This document shows, one piece after another, positions 53,439 through 63,800 of a DNA stretch of 64,000 nucleotides. The notes under the pieces were generated by a model. The model did no database searches and was not told where the DNA came from. It saw nothing but the letters and a program-made list of their open reading frames with translations. How positions within the stretch are numbered: the first letter of the stretch is position 1; each line of letters starts with the position of its first letter. Origin of the DNA: Vibrio sp. 10N.261.45.E2 (GTDB lineage: Bacteria > Pseudomonadota > Gammaproteobacteria > Enterobacterales > Vibrionaceae). The stretch spans positions 21,799 through 85,798 of the forward strand of contig NZ_MCZZ01000159.1 of the NCBI RefSeq assembly GCF_002875705.1, read 5' to 3'. Position numbers and translations under genes: made by a program.

Positions 53439-54700
53439 GTAAAGATCTCCCTTACCGCTTGTTCTAAACCAAAGAATTTTGCGCGTTCATAAATGACAGA
53501 ACGTGTGGATAAGCCGGGCGTTCGGAACTCACCTTCCATCTTGCCATCTTTGAAATTGGAACTAGCTTCGTAACGGAAAATGTCCTCCATCACCACGCTA
53601 TCTCCTTCCATACCGATAATCTCAGAGATGTACATCACCTTACGGCTACCATCATGGAGACGCTTTACCTGAACGATAAGGTCGACTGCGCTGACGATAG
53701 TTCTGCGTATTGCCGATATCGGCAGGCTGGCAGTAGCCATCATCACCATACTTTCTGTACGAGCAATCGCATCTCGCGGTGTATTGGCGTGCAATGTGGA
53801 CATCGACCCGTCGTGGCCCGTGTTCATCGCTTGAAGCATCTCGAAGGCCTCTCCACCACGACACTCACCAACAATGATTCTGTCAGGACGCATACGAAGG
53901 GCGTTAATCACAAGGTCTCGAGCGGTAATTTCTCCCGTCCCTTCTACACTTGCTTGTCGTGTTTCCAGTCTCACAATGTGAGGTTTTTGAAGCTGCAGTT
54001 CAGCTGCATCCTCAATAGTAACGATGCGCTCCGTTTCACCAATAAACCCAGACAGTGCATTGAGTAGCGTTGTTTTTCCTGAACCCGTACCGCCTGATAT
54101 CAATATGTTGCATTTACAATGGCTCGCAATGGACAAAAGCTTAGCCATCTCAACTGACATAGCACCAAACTCTGCGAGGTTCTCAAGCTTAATTTTCTGC
54201 TCTTTGAACTTACGAATAGAGATAGAAGTTCCATCAATTGCAAGTGGAGGTATCACGATGTTAACACGGCTGCCATCCATCAAACGTGCATCACAAAGCG
54301 GCTTAGATTCATCGATACGACGCCCCACATTTGAAGCGATTCGCTTAGCAATAGTGTTGAGCTGTTTCTCGTTCACAAATTGAATCGGAGACTGTTCAAC
54401 TTTGCCATTGATTTCAATGAATATATCCGATGGCCCGTTGATCATAATATCCGATATATCATCGTTATCGACTAAAGCCTGAAGTGGCCCTAAGCCTTTC
54501 AACTCATCGAGTAATGCTTTGACTAAGTCGACACGTTTCAATGAACTCACTTGCAACTGCTTCTTATCAATAAGAATATTGACCGAGTCTTTAAGCTGCT
54601 CTTCTAGCTCTTGATTGCTTATTTCAACAAGTGTCGCTGCGTCCAACGCATCGAAGATTTCATCCCGAAGTTGGATGTAGATTTCTTTTAATTGATTCAT
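53435..54700 (-). CDS. tadA: Tad pilus assembly ATPase TadA (CpaF family)
   Basis: The 421-residue secretion ATPase has Walker A GGTGSGKTT (about 203-211), an Asp box (VTIEDAAELQL), Walker B (RPDRIIVGECRGGEAFEMLQAMNTGHDG) and a His box (STLHANTPRDA), all intact. The N-terminal domain carries GLGPLQALVDNDDISDIMING. It powers extension, and perhaps retraction, of the Flp pilus. It overlaps tadZ and tadB by 4 nt each. Confidence 0.96.
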   Translation of the reverse strand: MNQLKEIYIQLRDEIFDALDAATLVEISNQELEEQLKDSVNILIDKKQLQVSSLKRVDLVKALLDELKGLGPLQALVDNDDISDIMINGPSDIFIEINGKVEQSPIQFVNEKQLNTIAKRIASNVGRRIDESKPLCDARLMDGSRVNIVIPPLAIDGTSISIRKFKEQKIKLENLAEFGAMSVEMAKLLSIASHCKCNILISGGTGSGKTTLLNALSGFIGETERIVTIEDAAELQLQKPHIVRLETRQASVEGTGEITARDLVINALRMRPDRIIVGECRGGEAFEMLQAMNTGHDGSMSTLHANTPRDAIARTESMVMMATASLPISAIRRTIVSAVDLIVQVKRLHDGSRKVMYISEIIGMEGDSVVMEDIFRYEASSNFKDGKMEGEFRTPGLSTRSVIYERAKFFGLEQAVREIFT

Positions 54701-55890
54701 TTTCTAAACAAACTGAAGCGTGATTTGGTTTTAATTTTCTTGCCTGTTAACGTGGCAACCATGCTCAAAACGGCCGTCGATGACTTAGACTTAAGTAACT
54801 CATTAATCCCCTGCTGAACCACTATCTTTTCTAATGACGGCTCATACATAAAATCAATGCTATCTTTGGCTTTGATCCGCTCTTTCGCACTTGCAAGTGT
54901 CACCATGAAATCCTTCGCGGGCCTATTCAGGTTGAAAATAACCTGGTGTTCAGATTTGCCAATCTTCTTTTTCAACGAGTTATATGAACGCAATGAAGAG
55001 ACCGAAGGTTCGCAAACAATAAAGATACGGTGATACTTATCTGATAACTCCTGATCGTGCATCTCTTCGTAGCAAGACAGCGGCGCTGAATCGATAATAA
55101 AGTTATATTGATCAATCAGTTGATTGGAAAGGTTGTACAACGTAGATGCATGATCAGAAAGACAAGCGACATTCTTCTCGAGAACCAAATAATCTAGCTT
55201 CTCTTTAACACCATGCACATAGGTTCTTGCTATCGCACTGTCGATATCGATCTGATTTAAATCAATGCTGTTGTGCTTGGCTTTCAAGCCCTTTACACCA
55301 ATATAAATATCGCTGTTTAGCGCTCCGGAATCATGATCAACTAGCAGTGTCTTTAAATTCGCTTGCTCTGCTAAGGAGTGCGCTAAAACGGAACTTATGC
55401 AAGACACACCGATTCCACCTTTGGTTCCTAAAACCAATATACGTTTAGCAACGCGCGTTTTTTTTACAGCACTTTCTCCCTCTTGCGTCGTTTTAATTGC
55501 CGCAAGTAACGAATCAAGTTCTGAATCCCATAACACATAAGTCGCACCTAAAGCATGCACTTGATTACGCAGCTTTATAGAGTCGACGTCGCATAGGACG
55601 AGCAAAGATATATTCACGTCTAAACGAATCGAAATCTCGGAGACTTGTTCAATAACATTAGAAGCACTTCGAAGATCGAGCACAACATGGTTAAGCTTGA
55701 TGTTTGACTGATTCCAAATACCATCTAAATCAATATCAGTGACTTCAAGCGGTTTTGGGAACCCTTCAATCGCATATAAATCATGGATCGATTCGGTTAA
55801 AGCTCTATCGTCTGAAACGATCAGATCGGTAGCCTCAACTGTCGACTTCATTTTCGAAGACGAAGTACGAAACAAGATATCCAAGTCCAT
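54697..55890 (-). CDS. tadZ: TadZ/CpaE-like polar localisation protein
   Basis: The 397-residue protein has an N-terminal receiver-like domain (about 20-130) and a C-terminal ParA/MinD-type ATPase domain beginning ILVLGTKGGIGVS, where the deviant Walker A is KGGIGVS (157-163) and the final Ser/Thr is shifted. LVDHDSGALNSDIYIG and FIIDSAPLSCYEE follow. TadZ places the Tad apparatus, often at a pole. It begins 2 nt after the lipoprotein stop. Confidence 0.9.
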   Translation of the reverse strand: MDLDILFRTSSSKMKSTVEATDLIVSDDRALTESIHDLYAIEGFPKPLEVTDIDLDGIWNQSNIKLNHVVLDLRSASNVIEQVSEISIRLDVNISLLVLCDVDSIKLRNQVHALGATYVLWDSELDSLLAAIKTTQEGESAVKKTRVAKRILVLGTKGGIGVSCISSVLAHSLAEQANLKTLLVDHDSGALNSDIYIGVKGLKAKHNSIDLNQIDIDSAIARTYVHGVKEKLDYLVLEKNVACLSDHASTLYNLSNQLIDQYNFIIDSAPLSCYEEMHDQELSDKYHRIFIVCEPSVSSLRSYNSLKKKIGKSEHQVIFNLNRPAKDFMVTLASAKERIKAKDSIDFMYEPSLEKIVVQQGINELLKSKSSTAVLSMVATLTGKKIKTKSRFSLFRK

Positions 55891-55892
55891 AG

Positions 55893-56354
55893 TTATTTCG
55901 CCTTCTTAATTGGGTTAACCAAGCTGATGTTTCGGTTATGCTCAACACTACAACCAAATTGATAATCTTCTCGTTGCGAGAACACCATCACTCCACAATC
56001 ACTGCTTTTAATTCGGACATATCGGCCTATGATCAGGATATTTTTCTCTTGGTCATTATCAGCAAGCTCCACTTTATATCGGTCTTTCGCGATAGATTCT
56101 GATTTGAATCTATCGCGTAACTTAGCGACAAACTCACTCGCATCAGGCTTATACTTAACGTAGAACGTAGCTTTCGGCTCTCTTGCATTGAGTTCTCGGA
56201 TAAAGGCCACAGAGCGAGACATTGAATCTTCACCATTCGCCATATCAAATTCAAAACGCTCTTCTAATTGCTCTATTACACTAGAGTTGGATGTATCAAC
56301 GTGGGTACAAGCAGAAGCAATAAAAGCGATTAAAGTAATAACGATCCATCTCAT
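55893..56354 (-). CDS. Small Tad lipoprotein in the rcpB/cpaD position
   Basis: The 153-residue product has lipobox ASAC (Cys16). A periplasmic domain rich in Lys, Asp, Glu and Ser follows, with two Cys (SSDCGVMVF, FGCSVEH) that may pair. It sits between the secretin and TadZ, where RcpB or CpaD is encoded in other tad loci, and overlaps the secretin stop by one base. The sequence is too diverged for a firm family call; an outer-membrane secretin helper is inferred. Confidence 0.75.
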   Translation of the reverse strand: MRWIVITLIAFIASACTHVDTSNSSVIEQLEERFEFDMANGEDSMSRSVAFIRELNAREPKATFYVKYKPDASEFVAKLRDRFKSESIAKDRYKVELADNDQEKNILIIGRYVRIKSSDCGVMVFSQREDYQFGCSVEHNRNISLVNPIKKAK

Positions 56355-57679
56355 TAGTTGAACCCTCCTTGGTTTATCGTGTTTTCAAGCTCCGGCTCAT
56401 CGAGTTCTGAGAGGTCAATTCTTAGAAGTCGTTCAAGATCACTTGTGCGTCTAAAACTTGGCAACTTGACTTGCTCTTGCTCAACGGGATCAACCAGATT
56501 TACGGTCGCAACTATGATCAATTCAGTTTTAGAGCGGTTTGTGGAAGTGTGACTAAATAGCGCACCTAAGATTGGGATATCTCCCAAAATTGGAATCTTG
56601 GTTAACGATTCACGCTCTTCTGATGTCAAAAGCCCAGCTAGTACAAAACTTTGACCGTCTTTTAAGTGAACCGTCGTTTGGGCTCGTCGTGTTCGCAAAG
56701 AAGGGACCGAGATTAGACCCGTCGTTGTTTTGTTCGATTCATCAATAGAGCTGACTTCAGGTATCAAAGTTAAGCGGATGTTTTCCGTGTCAGTAACCTT
56801 GGCTACCATGGCTAACTTAACGCCGTATTCTTTGTAAGAAATAGTAATTCCGTCTTCGTCTCGTACCGCAATTGGGATCTCACCACCCGCAAGAAAACTG
56901 GCCTGCTCACCCGATATAACAGATAGGTTTGGCTCTGCCAATACACGACCGATTTTGTCATCACCACTTGCAGAGATAACAGAAACAATGTCTTGAGCCG
57001 TAAAATCAAGGAGCTTATTAACAAAAGTACCTGGCTCTCCACTATCACTGTATGTCACACCCAGTTCGGTTAGAAAAGAACTCGAAACTTCTGCAACCGT
57101 TAGCTTTACATTTATCTGTTCAGTGGTGAGAACTTTTAAATTGTTAATGACTTGGTCGTAGTTGTATTGTGCCGTGTACTCCAGCTCATCTAAAGCCTCA
57201 CCGTCGGCATCCTTTAATTCATAAGCAGCGCGGCGACGATCTTTCTTCAGCATTTCCCCGACGAGTCGATTAATCTTTTGTTTGATCTCTTCACTACCGA
57301 CAATACCATCCAACACGACTTGGTCTCCAACATTGGAAACCACAACGTTTTCATCAGGAAATCTAGCGATTAACGTTTGCTTCAATAGTCGCAAGCTTTG
57401 ATTAACGACCAATTCAGCATTGTAAATTTCGTTTCCACCGCGATCATAAACAATCACGGAAGTCGTGCCCTGGCCAACACCGTAAACCACAACCTTGTTT
57501 TCATCGATAATTTTGTAGTCAGCTATTTCTTGATTCGCAACAAATACTGTTGATATCTGTCGCTTCAAATTAATCGTTCTCGCAGCGCCTTGATCCAAGT
57601 TCATTAATTCTGATGCGAGTAATGGGCATGAAAGAATCCCGCACAATAGCAAGGCTATATTTTTGTTCTTTAAAGTCAT
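56354..57679 (-). CDS. rcpA: Tad secretin RcpA/CpaC
   Basis: The 441-residue outer-membrane secretin has a signal peptide (about 1-21, ending LLAS). Its N-domain has INLKRQISTVFVANQEIADYKIID and VSNVGDQVVLDGIVGS. The secretin domain (about 170-400) shows VLAEPNLSVISGEQASFLAGGEIPI, VSIDESNKT and TVHLKDGQSFVLAGLLTSEERE, followed by the conserved IPILGDIPILGALFSHT. The ATG at 57679 follows AAGGAATAAC, one base after the rcpC stop; the frame to 57709 is not needed. It forms the pilus exit pore. Confidence 0.94.
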   Translation of the reverse strand: MTLKNKNIALLLCGILSCPLLASELMNLDQGAARTINLKRQISTVFVANQEIADYKIIDENKVVVYGVGQGTTSVIVYDRGGNEIYNAELVVNQSLRLLKQTLIARFPDENVVVSNVGDQVVLDGIVGSEEIKQKINRLVGEMLKKDRRRAAYELKDADGEALDELEYTAQYNYDQVINNLKVLTTEQINVKLTVAEVSSSFLTELGVTYSDSGEPGTFVNKLLDFTAQDIVSVISASGDDKIGRVLAEPNLSVISGEQASFLAGGEIPIAVRDEDGITISYKEYGVKLAMVAKVTDTENIRLTLIPEVSSIDESNKTTTGLISVPSLRTRRAQTTVHLKDGQSFVLAGLLTSEERESLTKIPILGDIPILGALFSHTSTNRSKTELIIVATVNLVDPVEQEQVKLPSFRRTSDLERLLRIDLSELDEPELENTINQGGFN

Positions 57680-57680
57680 G

Positions 57681-58457
57681 TTATTCCTTACCACGTAATT
57701 CTCTAACACCGAACTGAGTTTCTAAAAGATCACTGCTGCGAATAGATAAATAGCGATTCTCGATTTCAGATGGAATGATATTCACATCACCGATTTTTTG
57801 AGCCATTTCGAGTTTCAAAACACTGCGCATATTTAATGCAATAACTAAACTGTATTTTTTGTGTTCGGCATCTTCTGAATCAGTATCTTCGCTGCCTTTT
57901 ATTACCTGCAGCACACGAGCTCCACTAATAATCACTCGGCTAACGAGATCACCGATATCACCATACCCGTTCTCAACTAAATTCGATTTTGAAGAGGTTG
58001 TGGAAACAAAGCTAACTTTGTCACCAGGAGTAAGCGTTGCAGTTTGTACCACTCCGATACCGGTAACTTCATAAAAATACGGTAATTCACCGTCATTTAA
58101 TGACAAATACATATAATCTCGGTCTCCAGGGTTGGAGATCATATCTTGTGTTAAGTATGTGCCTTCGGAGATGTCTTCTTTAAATAGAGCACCAGGTTCA
58201 ACAATAAGGTCATCTTCTAACGTATAGTAGTAACCATCTAAGTCAGATATATGAACAAATTTCTTGTCATAAAATTTAGGAGCCAACGGTTGAGAACGTT
58301 TAATTGCTGTCTGAGCAACTAAAACACTGACCTTGGGTTCTTCCTTCTGCTGTACTTCCTGTGGTTCTTCATCAGCTGAAATATAGTTAATATTGATATA
58401 AATCAATGTGGAAAAAATAGAAAAAGCAACAAGAAGAAGAATGATAGTTCTGTTCAT
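57681..58457 (-). CDS. rcpC: Tad pilus assembly protein RcpC/CpaB
   Basis: The 258-residue protein has an N-terminal hydrophobic segment (about 4-24), a SAF domain (VLVAQTAIKRSQPLAPKFYD) and an RcpC/CpaB C-terminal domain with LTPGDKVSFVSTT and VISGARVLQVI. A Glu/Gln-rich stretch follows the membrane segment. It is a periplasmic partner of the secretin. A small hairpin separates it from flp, so it is expressed at lower level than the pilin. Confidence 0.88.
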   Translation of the reverse strand: MNRTIILLLVAFSIFSTLIYININYISADEEPQEVQQKEEPKVSVLVAQTAIKRSQPLAPKFYDKKFVHISDLDGYYYTLEDDLIVEPGALFKEDISEGTYLTQDMISNPGDRDYMYLSLNDGELPYFYEVTGIGVVQTATLTPGDKVSFVSTTSSKSNLVENGYGDIGDLVSRVIISGARVLQVIKGSEDTDSEDAEHKKYSLVIALNMRSVLKLEMAQKIGDVNIIPSEIENRYLSIRSSDLLETQFGVRELRGKE

Positions 58458-58471
58458 ATTAAGCCTAAAAT

Positions 58472-58487
58472 AGGGGCAAAGCCCCTT
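58472..58487 (-). terminator. Attenuator hairpin between flp and rcpC
   Basis: AGGGGC and GCCCCT flank a 4-nt loop with ATTTTA after it on minus. The strong but short stem would let part of the transcripts continue into the assembly genes. Confidence 0.55.
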
Positions 58488-58520
58488 AATATATTATTCT
58501 TAGTGGCCGTTTAGCTACCT

Positions 58521-58739
58521 TTACTTAGTTGGAGTAGCAGTAGCACCTTTCAAATTGCTTGTCACTTTACCTAATGCACCAGTGATAGCATCTTTAAGCG
58601 TATCAGTTTGAAATGCCGCTAATACTAGAGCCGACATTACAACCGCAATAATTGCATATTCCACAGCCGTAACACCGCGAATATCATCTTCGAACTTCAT
58701 TTTTAGTTCAGCCAATTTTGCTAAAGTTTTGTAGTACAT
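58521..58739 (-). CDS. flp: Flp-type type IVb major pilin
   Basis: The 72-residue prepilin has a 22-residue leader ending Arg-Gly. The mature start VTAVEYAIIAVVMSALVLAAF has Glu at +5 and Tyr at +6, the Flp signature. The mature pilin is about 50 residues with a Thr/Ala/Lys tail. AGAGGA precedes the ATG. TadV, encoded divergently, should cleave it. It heads the 13-gene tad operon. Confidence 0.94.
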   Translation of the reverse strand: MYYKTLAKLAELKMKFEDDIRGVTAVEYAIIAVVMSALVLAAFQTDTLKDAITGALGKVTSNLKGATATPTK

Positions 58740-58852
58740 GGTAATCCTCTAAAAGTATATCGACCTTGGGTCTAATTGAAATTGCGAAATGAAATTTACT
58801 CGATATAAAAATATACATCCAATTAATAGTTATTATGGACACATAACATAAA

Positions 58853-58895
58853 CTTATCTTAGCAATATAAGCCATTCTTATGCTGGTATAAGAAT
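58853..58895. promoter_or_regulatory. Two inverted repeats between flp and tadV, possible LysR binding sites
   Basis: CTTAT-N9-ATAAG (58853-58871) and ATTCTTAT-N6-ATAAGAAT (58874-58895) are adjacent dyads sharing the same half-site. This fits the paired recognition and activation sites of LysR-type regulators. A LysR gene lies just beyond tadV. Confidence 0.5.
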
Positions 58896-58947
58896 CAGAA
58901 ATCCAATTTATGTTGATATAGCTAATACTTGTCTATACTCTATATTT

Positions 58948-59406
58948 ATGAACATAGATTTATTAATTTACTCCACCTTAATTTCTGTAAATTTATCAAT
59001 ATTACTTTTTGTATGTTTTTTTGACGGGAAGTATAGAAAAATACCAAACAACCTCAATAAAATAGCTTTAGCATTTAGTATTTTCGTCGCGTTATATAAC
59101 GGCTATTTAATGTCATCATTACCCACCGCAGCATTGTGCTTCATAGTATTTTTTATACTCTGGTATCTGGGAGTAATTGGGGCTGGGGATGTGAAGTTAC
59201 TTTTTGCATTAATCATTGGCATACAACCAGAACTGGTTACAATGACATTGATTTTTATAGGGTTTCTTGGTGGTATCTTAGTTTCCATTATGTACGTAAT
59301 AGGAAAAATAGCGGGGTTTGATAGCTATAAAAAAGGCATCCCTTACGGGATGCCTATTGCTCTAAGTTGTTTCATTTTTAGCACTGTATCAATATTATCA
59401 AACTAA
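58948..59406 (+). CDS. tadV: TadV-type prepilin peptidase (A24)
   Basis: The 152-residue integral membrane aspartyl protease has the two catalytic motifs of the family: Asp26 in FFDGKYRKIPN and GAGD with Asp81. Four to five hydrophobic helices are seen. It cleaves the Flp prepilin and the TadE/F pseudopilins at the inner membrane. It is divergent from flp and ends exactly where the convergent LysR gene ends (stop codons abut). Confidence 0.92.
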   Translation: MNIDLLIYSTLISVNLSILLFVCFFDGKYRKIPNNLNKIALAFSIFVALYNGYLMSSLPTAALCFIVFFILWYLGVIGAGDVKLLFALIIGIQPELVTMTLIFIGFLGGILVSIMYVIGKIAGFDSYKKGIPYGMPIALSCFIFSTVSILSN

Positions 59407-60291
59407 TTACATAATACTATATTTCAGCTCAGGCGTCGAAATGTCACTAATTTGAAACAATTGCTGAATCTTATCTTTAATACCTAGCGTCTCTAACTCT
59501 TGTGAAATTTCGTCACTACACCAAACATACATGTTCACTTTTTGACGTAACGGTATTGTCTTACAATTATTATTACATACAGCCCACTCAGGAAAAATTA
59601 GAATGGTACCATTTGTATCCAATTCATTTTTTAGGAACTGACATGAGCTTGTTTTTACCCAACTGGTCACATGTGAAGAATCAATATTATAGTCATTAAG
59701 TAGCTCTTGGACATAGGACTTGGGTAGAGAACTACAAAATACAACCCTCTGTGGATAACACTCATGTGGGTCAAGAGAATTTGAATGTGCGATAACGTAA
59801 TTAACCGTCTTTAGTTGATAGGACTTTCCATTCTCCTGTGAAATCCGATCCATCGTGAATATTAAATCATAACGAGAAGAGTCCAATAGAGAAGAATTCG
59901 TAAAACTGTTTATGGACAAATCTATATTGTTCAACATTCTAAATTCATTGATTACACGCTCAACCATATCGAAACAAAATGATTCGGCAATCGCTATATT
60001 GAATTGATCTCTTAATTCTACCTTCTCCAGATCTTCAAACAACTTTTCGTACATAGACATTGTTTGGTCTGCATAATCGAGTAATACTTTTCCATGTTTA
60101 GTGAGTAAAAATCCTTCTTTTCTATCGAAAATACTTGCCCCGATTGTACTTTCTATTTTTTTAATATGTTGAGATACCGCAGGCTGTGTCATAAATAAAG
60201 ACTCAGCGGCCGCAGTAAAACTTTTGTGCTTAGCAACGTGTGAAAATGTTCTTAAATATTTGACGTCGATAGACCTGTTGACGTTTTTCAT
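59407..60291 (-). CDS. LysR-family transcriptional regulator
   Basis: The 294-residue protein has an N-terminal helix-turn-helix (about 10-70, YLRTFSHVAKHKSFTAAAESLFMTQPAVSQHIKKIE) and a LysR effector domain with several Cys (for example CNNNCK and WVKTSSCQF). It probably controls the neighbouring flp/tadV promoter, based on adjacency and the dyads there. The effector is unknown. The gene is AT-rich compared with its neighbours. Confidence 0.9.
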   Translation of the reverse strand: MKNVNRSIDVKYLRTFSHVAKHKSFTAAAESLFMTQPAVSQHIKKIESTIGASIFDRKEGFLLTKHGKVLLDYADQTMSMYEKLFEDLEKVELRDQFNIAIAESFCFDMVERVINEFRMLNNIDLSINSFTNSSLLDSSRYDLIFTMDRISQENGKSYQLKTVNYVIAHSNSLDPHECYPQRVVFCSSLPKSYVQELLNDYNIDSSHVTSWVKTSSCQFLKNELDTNGTILIFPEWAVCNNNCKTIPLRQKVNMYVWCSDEISQELETLGIKDKIQQLFQISDISTPELKYSIM

Positions 60292-60382
60292 GGTGCAAAC
60301 TACCCCGATGTTGCGTTCTTTTATTAATTATTCTTATTAAAAATCAGCGTAAAAGTAACAATAGTGTCATACAGATACAAAA

Positions 60383-60414
60383 AAACATTATTTATATACT
60401 CATAAATAATGTTT
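60383..60414. repeat. Perfect 13-bp inverted repeat upstream of the LysR gene
   Basis: AAACATTATTTAT (60383-60395) and ATAAATAATGTTT (60402-60414) flank 6 nt. Located about 92-123 nt before the LysR start, it could be an autoregulatory operator or a silencer (H-NS) target. Confidence 0.5.
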
Positions 60415-60797
60415 ATATGCACCTATACAAATAAATACATTTATCGCAACCAACAACTGATTCACAAATCCCTATGTGCTTTTACAAACAACATATTTTG
60501 TGCCATTCTCGTACCAAAGTCCTTACACAACACCTTTCCCGGACAAATGACAGTAAACACAATTATAACCAAAACCTATGCACCCACCACCTTTTGATTA
60601 CCGAAAATCGTTGAAATTTATGTAAATATTCATCATTTATAATGCTAAAGCTCGAAAGTCACTCAATTGAACCATTGTCCATTTTTGTGATCAATGTTGC
60701 ACTCAAATGAAACTAAACACCTATTAATGTAAGTCCAGAATCAGAAATGCGACAAATCATTCCATTTTTGCGCTGACTCATGTTTGTAGGCGAATAA

Positions 60798-60824
60798 AAA
60801 AGAGCTAAAAATATAGCTCTTTCA
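60798..60824 (-). terminator. Terminator of the M6 protease gene
   Basis: On minus, AAAGAGCTA pairs with TAGCTCTTT and is followed by a T-run, about 15-40 nt past the stop. Confidence 0.85.
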
Positions 60825-60836
60825 TTTCACTTTATT

Positions 60837-63800
60837 CTATCGGCGCTGTCGTAACCGAAGGAGCAAGCACAACATAAGAATAAGAGGCAGTGAGGAGCTT
60901 CCTCCTGACGAGTCGCTTTGAGTTGCTGTTACAGCAGATTCATTTGAAATATTCGGTAGCACCTCAATTTCAAACGAACCTATCCACTCGCCTCCATCGG
61001 CAGATAAAACCCTATATTTAATAGTGTCATATAAAGCTAACTTACGTTGAGCGGGTGCATTATAAATAATCTTACTATCTACAATTTTTGCAATACCATT
61101 ACGTGGAGAGTCCAATATATATAATGTGTAAACCTCCTCATTAATATTAGGGATTAGATCGATTACATCTCCATATTTTACTTGTAGCGATTTAGTGCCT
61201 AATAATGACGCTTGCTTTCTTCGCACATCAACCACTACAGACTGCTTTGCATAACCTCCTAATGAATCTTGCACTAGAACGACAAACCTATATTGCTCCC
61301 CTTCAGCAGCATCACTAGGGATTGTTACTTTAAGTACTTTAGATTGTGAATCACTCAGCGACAGCCTTGGACCTTGAACTTGAGACCACGTTATTTGATG
61401 CTCTGAAGAATCGACATCTGTAATATTAGTGATCTTGAATATCACCGTTTCACCAGGCTCAGACTTAGCATTTGATCTATCGAGCGTTAACTCGGGAGCA
61501 TCATTCACTGATTTAATATCAACGTCTACACGCGCAAAGTCCGTCTCCTCTCCTCGCCCATCTACCAGACGATACGTAAAGCTATCACGACCAAACTGAT
61601 TAGCTAAAGGGTAATATGTCTCACCTTTTATCACGCCTTTTTTTGGCTTCTGCCCGATTTCAATTGAATAATTATTTGGCTTGGGTAAGTTGATATCATT
61701 CGCTAGTAGGTTAAGCAGAAAAGGAATGTCTTCATCGGTAGAAATCTTATCGTCGACAGCAATAGGTTTGGCTGTAGTTGGTAATTCAAAAAGCAGTGCA
61801 AAAGGGAAGTTCTGTCCGAACGCGCGCCCCAAGCCTTGCGTTTTATAATCAGAAATCGTACCTGAAAATTGCTTTTTTCTTTGTCCATCTCCTAAATATG
61901 CGTCCAAAAACTGAGTAGAGTATTCCGGAGTACCATTTTCAATCTCTAACACAATCAGCTTTAAGCCCAAGCCAAGCTTGATCTTCTCATCAAAAATGAC
62001 TTGTCCACCGTCTTGCTGAGCTACACCTCGGTGTAACAATCGAGCGGCGCTTTCATCAATAACTGCATTGCCAAATATGGATTGGTATGGGTATTCGACT
62101 AGACGATAAAACATCGGCATCGCGACGCTCGTTGCTTTCGCGTAAAAATGTATTCCTGCAATATCTTGGTTTCCTTTGACAACATCTATGGGGAAGCCAA
62201 GAACATTAATATTTGCGTTATAACGTGGGTAGGTTCTTCCGAAAGAAGTGACCCAAGACGATTTGTTGTTTGAGTTTGGAACCAAAAGAGAGAAACTCGC
62301 TTTGGCATCATCGCTAGAAATATTTGTTATTGTGATATCTGTTTTTCTGCCAGCAGTAATCGCTGTTAAGGAAGGTTCTGAATCATCCGAGAGGTTGGTA
62401 ACCGAGTCTCTACCAGGAAAGACATCACCAGTATCTCCAGAAGAAAAACCGCTTTCTAGTAACCCCTCTCCATCGGCTTGGAATACCTGCACTTGCATCG
62501 GACCTGAACTGTTGAATTGATTATCGATATTCACAGCTGTAATCAACAAACCTTCGCCACGAAGCGCTTGGTCATAATTGCTTTTACGTCTATTTTCAAC
62601 GTAAGCACGCGGTCCAAATTGTTTAAGGTAAGGATCAAGATGAATAACTCCTTCGCCCTTTATAGTGTCTATTTCGATACGACCGGTATTGGAGAGTACT
62701 TTCGGCTTTAAAAATCCGGATGCCTCTTTACTCCACGCCAACATGTTAACCGGCGTTTCTCCGGCATATTGATCACTGGGTTTACTTCCCCAGCTTCCGC
62801 CTCCCATTAGCCCCCAATGCCCAATTGAACCATCATGCTTATAAGAATATAAATCCGGTAGCCCTAACATCAAATGCCCAAGCTCGTGGGCAATAACCCC
62901 CATGGTCGATTGATGATCATCCTGATAATCTGCGAAGAGGCAATATGCGCTAATGCGCTTTCCATCTATCTCGACAGTTCTGTGGGCAAACTTATGCGGC
63001 CAAATCGTAGGCGTTTTTTGTGTACCACTTGACTTGTCATTACCCGCAAAGACGAACATGACGGACAGCTCTTGAGGAGCAATACTATCGTCATTGTTGT
63101 AGTCGTATTGAGAAAGATTAAAGTCAACGTCTAGTGCTTCATAAGCTTTTTTGAACACATTATTGAGTTTAGTTTGGCAGTTACTTTCAGACTTGGAATG
63201 ACAATTAGGGTGATCTATGTCCAACGTGACATTAATAACACCGTCGTTTTTAGTCCCTTCACTTTCTTTCGCTGGAACAACTTTATAATTCCCGTAACTA
63301 TTTTTAAGAAAGTAATCTTGAACACTTTGCTGATTTTCACCAAATATCGTCGACTGAAAATCATTCTCTATCTGTTCGTCTGAAAAACTGACTTGTACAA
63401 CCAACAGAGCCTGCTCAGTGAGCTTTTTATTTGAAGTACTAGATAATGATGATCGTTGCCTTTGTCTCGGAGTAAATCTTTTGTGGTTTGCAGCCGGCGA
63501 GTCAAAAGATTCATTGACGTGTATTGGGTCGATTTTTAAATTTTTGATGTTTGATTCAATGGGGACCTCAGCGCCACTCGAAGCCAGTACACCAGTTGAA
63601 ATAACCGTTCCTACCCCGTTATCATTCATTACATATTTAGCAAAATACCATTGATTATCTGGATCCTGAATATACAGGTGTCCATCATGGTCTTGGTACC
63701 AAAACATATGTTGTGACCCCATTAATCGCAGCTCTTTTGTACTGCCATCAATAAAAGTCATCATATGCCAAGTTGGCGCAGGTAAAGTGGTCGCTTGTAC

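Larger units (their letters stand above)
60292..60836. other. AT-rich intergenic region (545 bp)
   Basis: No gene with a credible start is seen. It contains the LysR promoter region, a 13-bp AT palindrome at 60383-60414, and the terminator of the M6 protease at 60798-60824. Confidence 0.6.

Noticed and set aside
60409..60597. A 62-residue plus-strand frame in the LysR-protease gap
   Set aside because: AT-rich, no ribosome-binding site, no domain-like composition.
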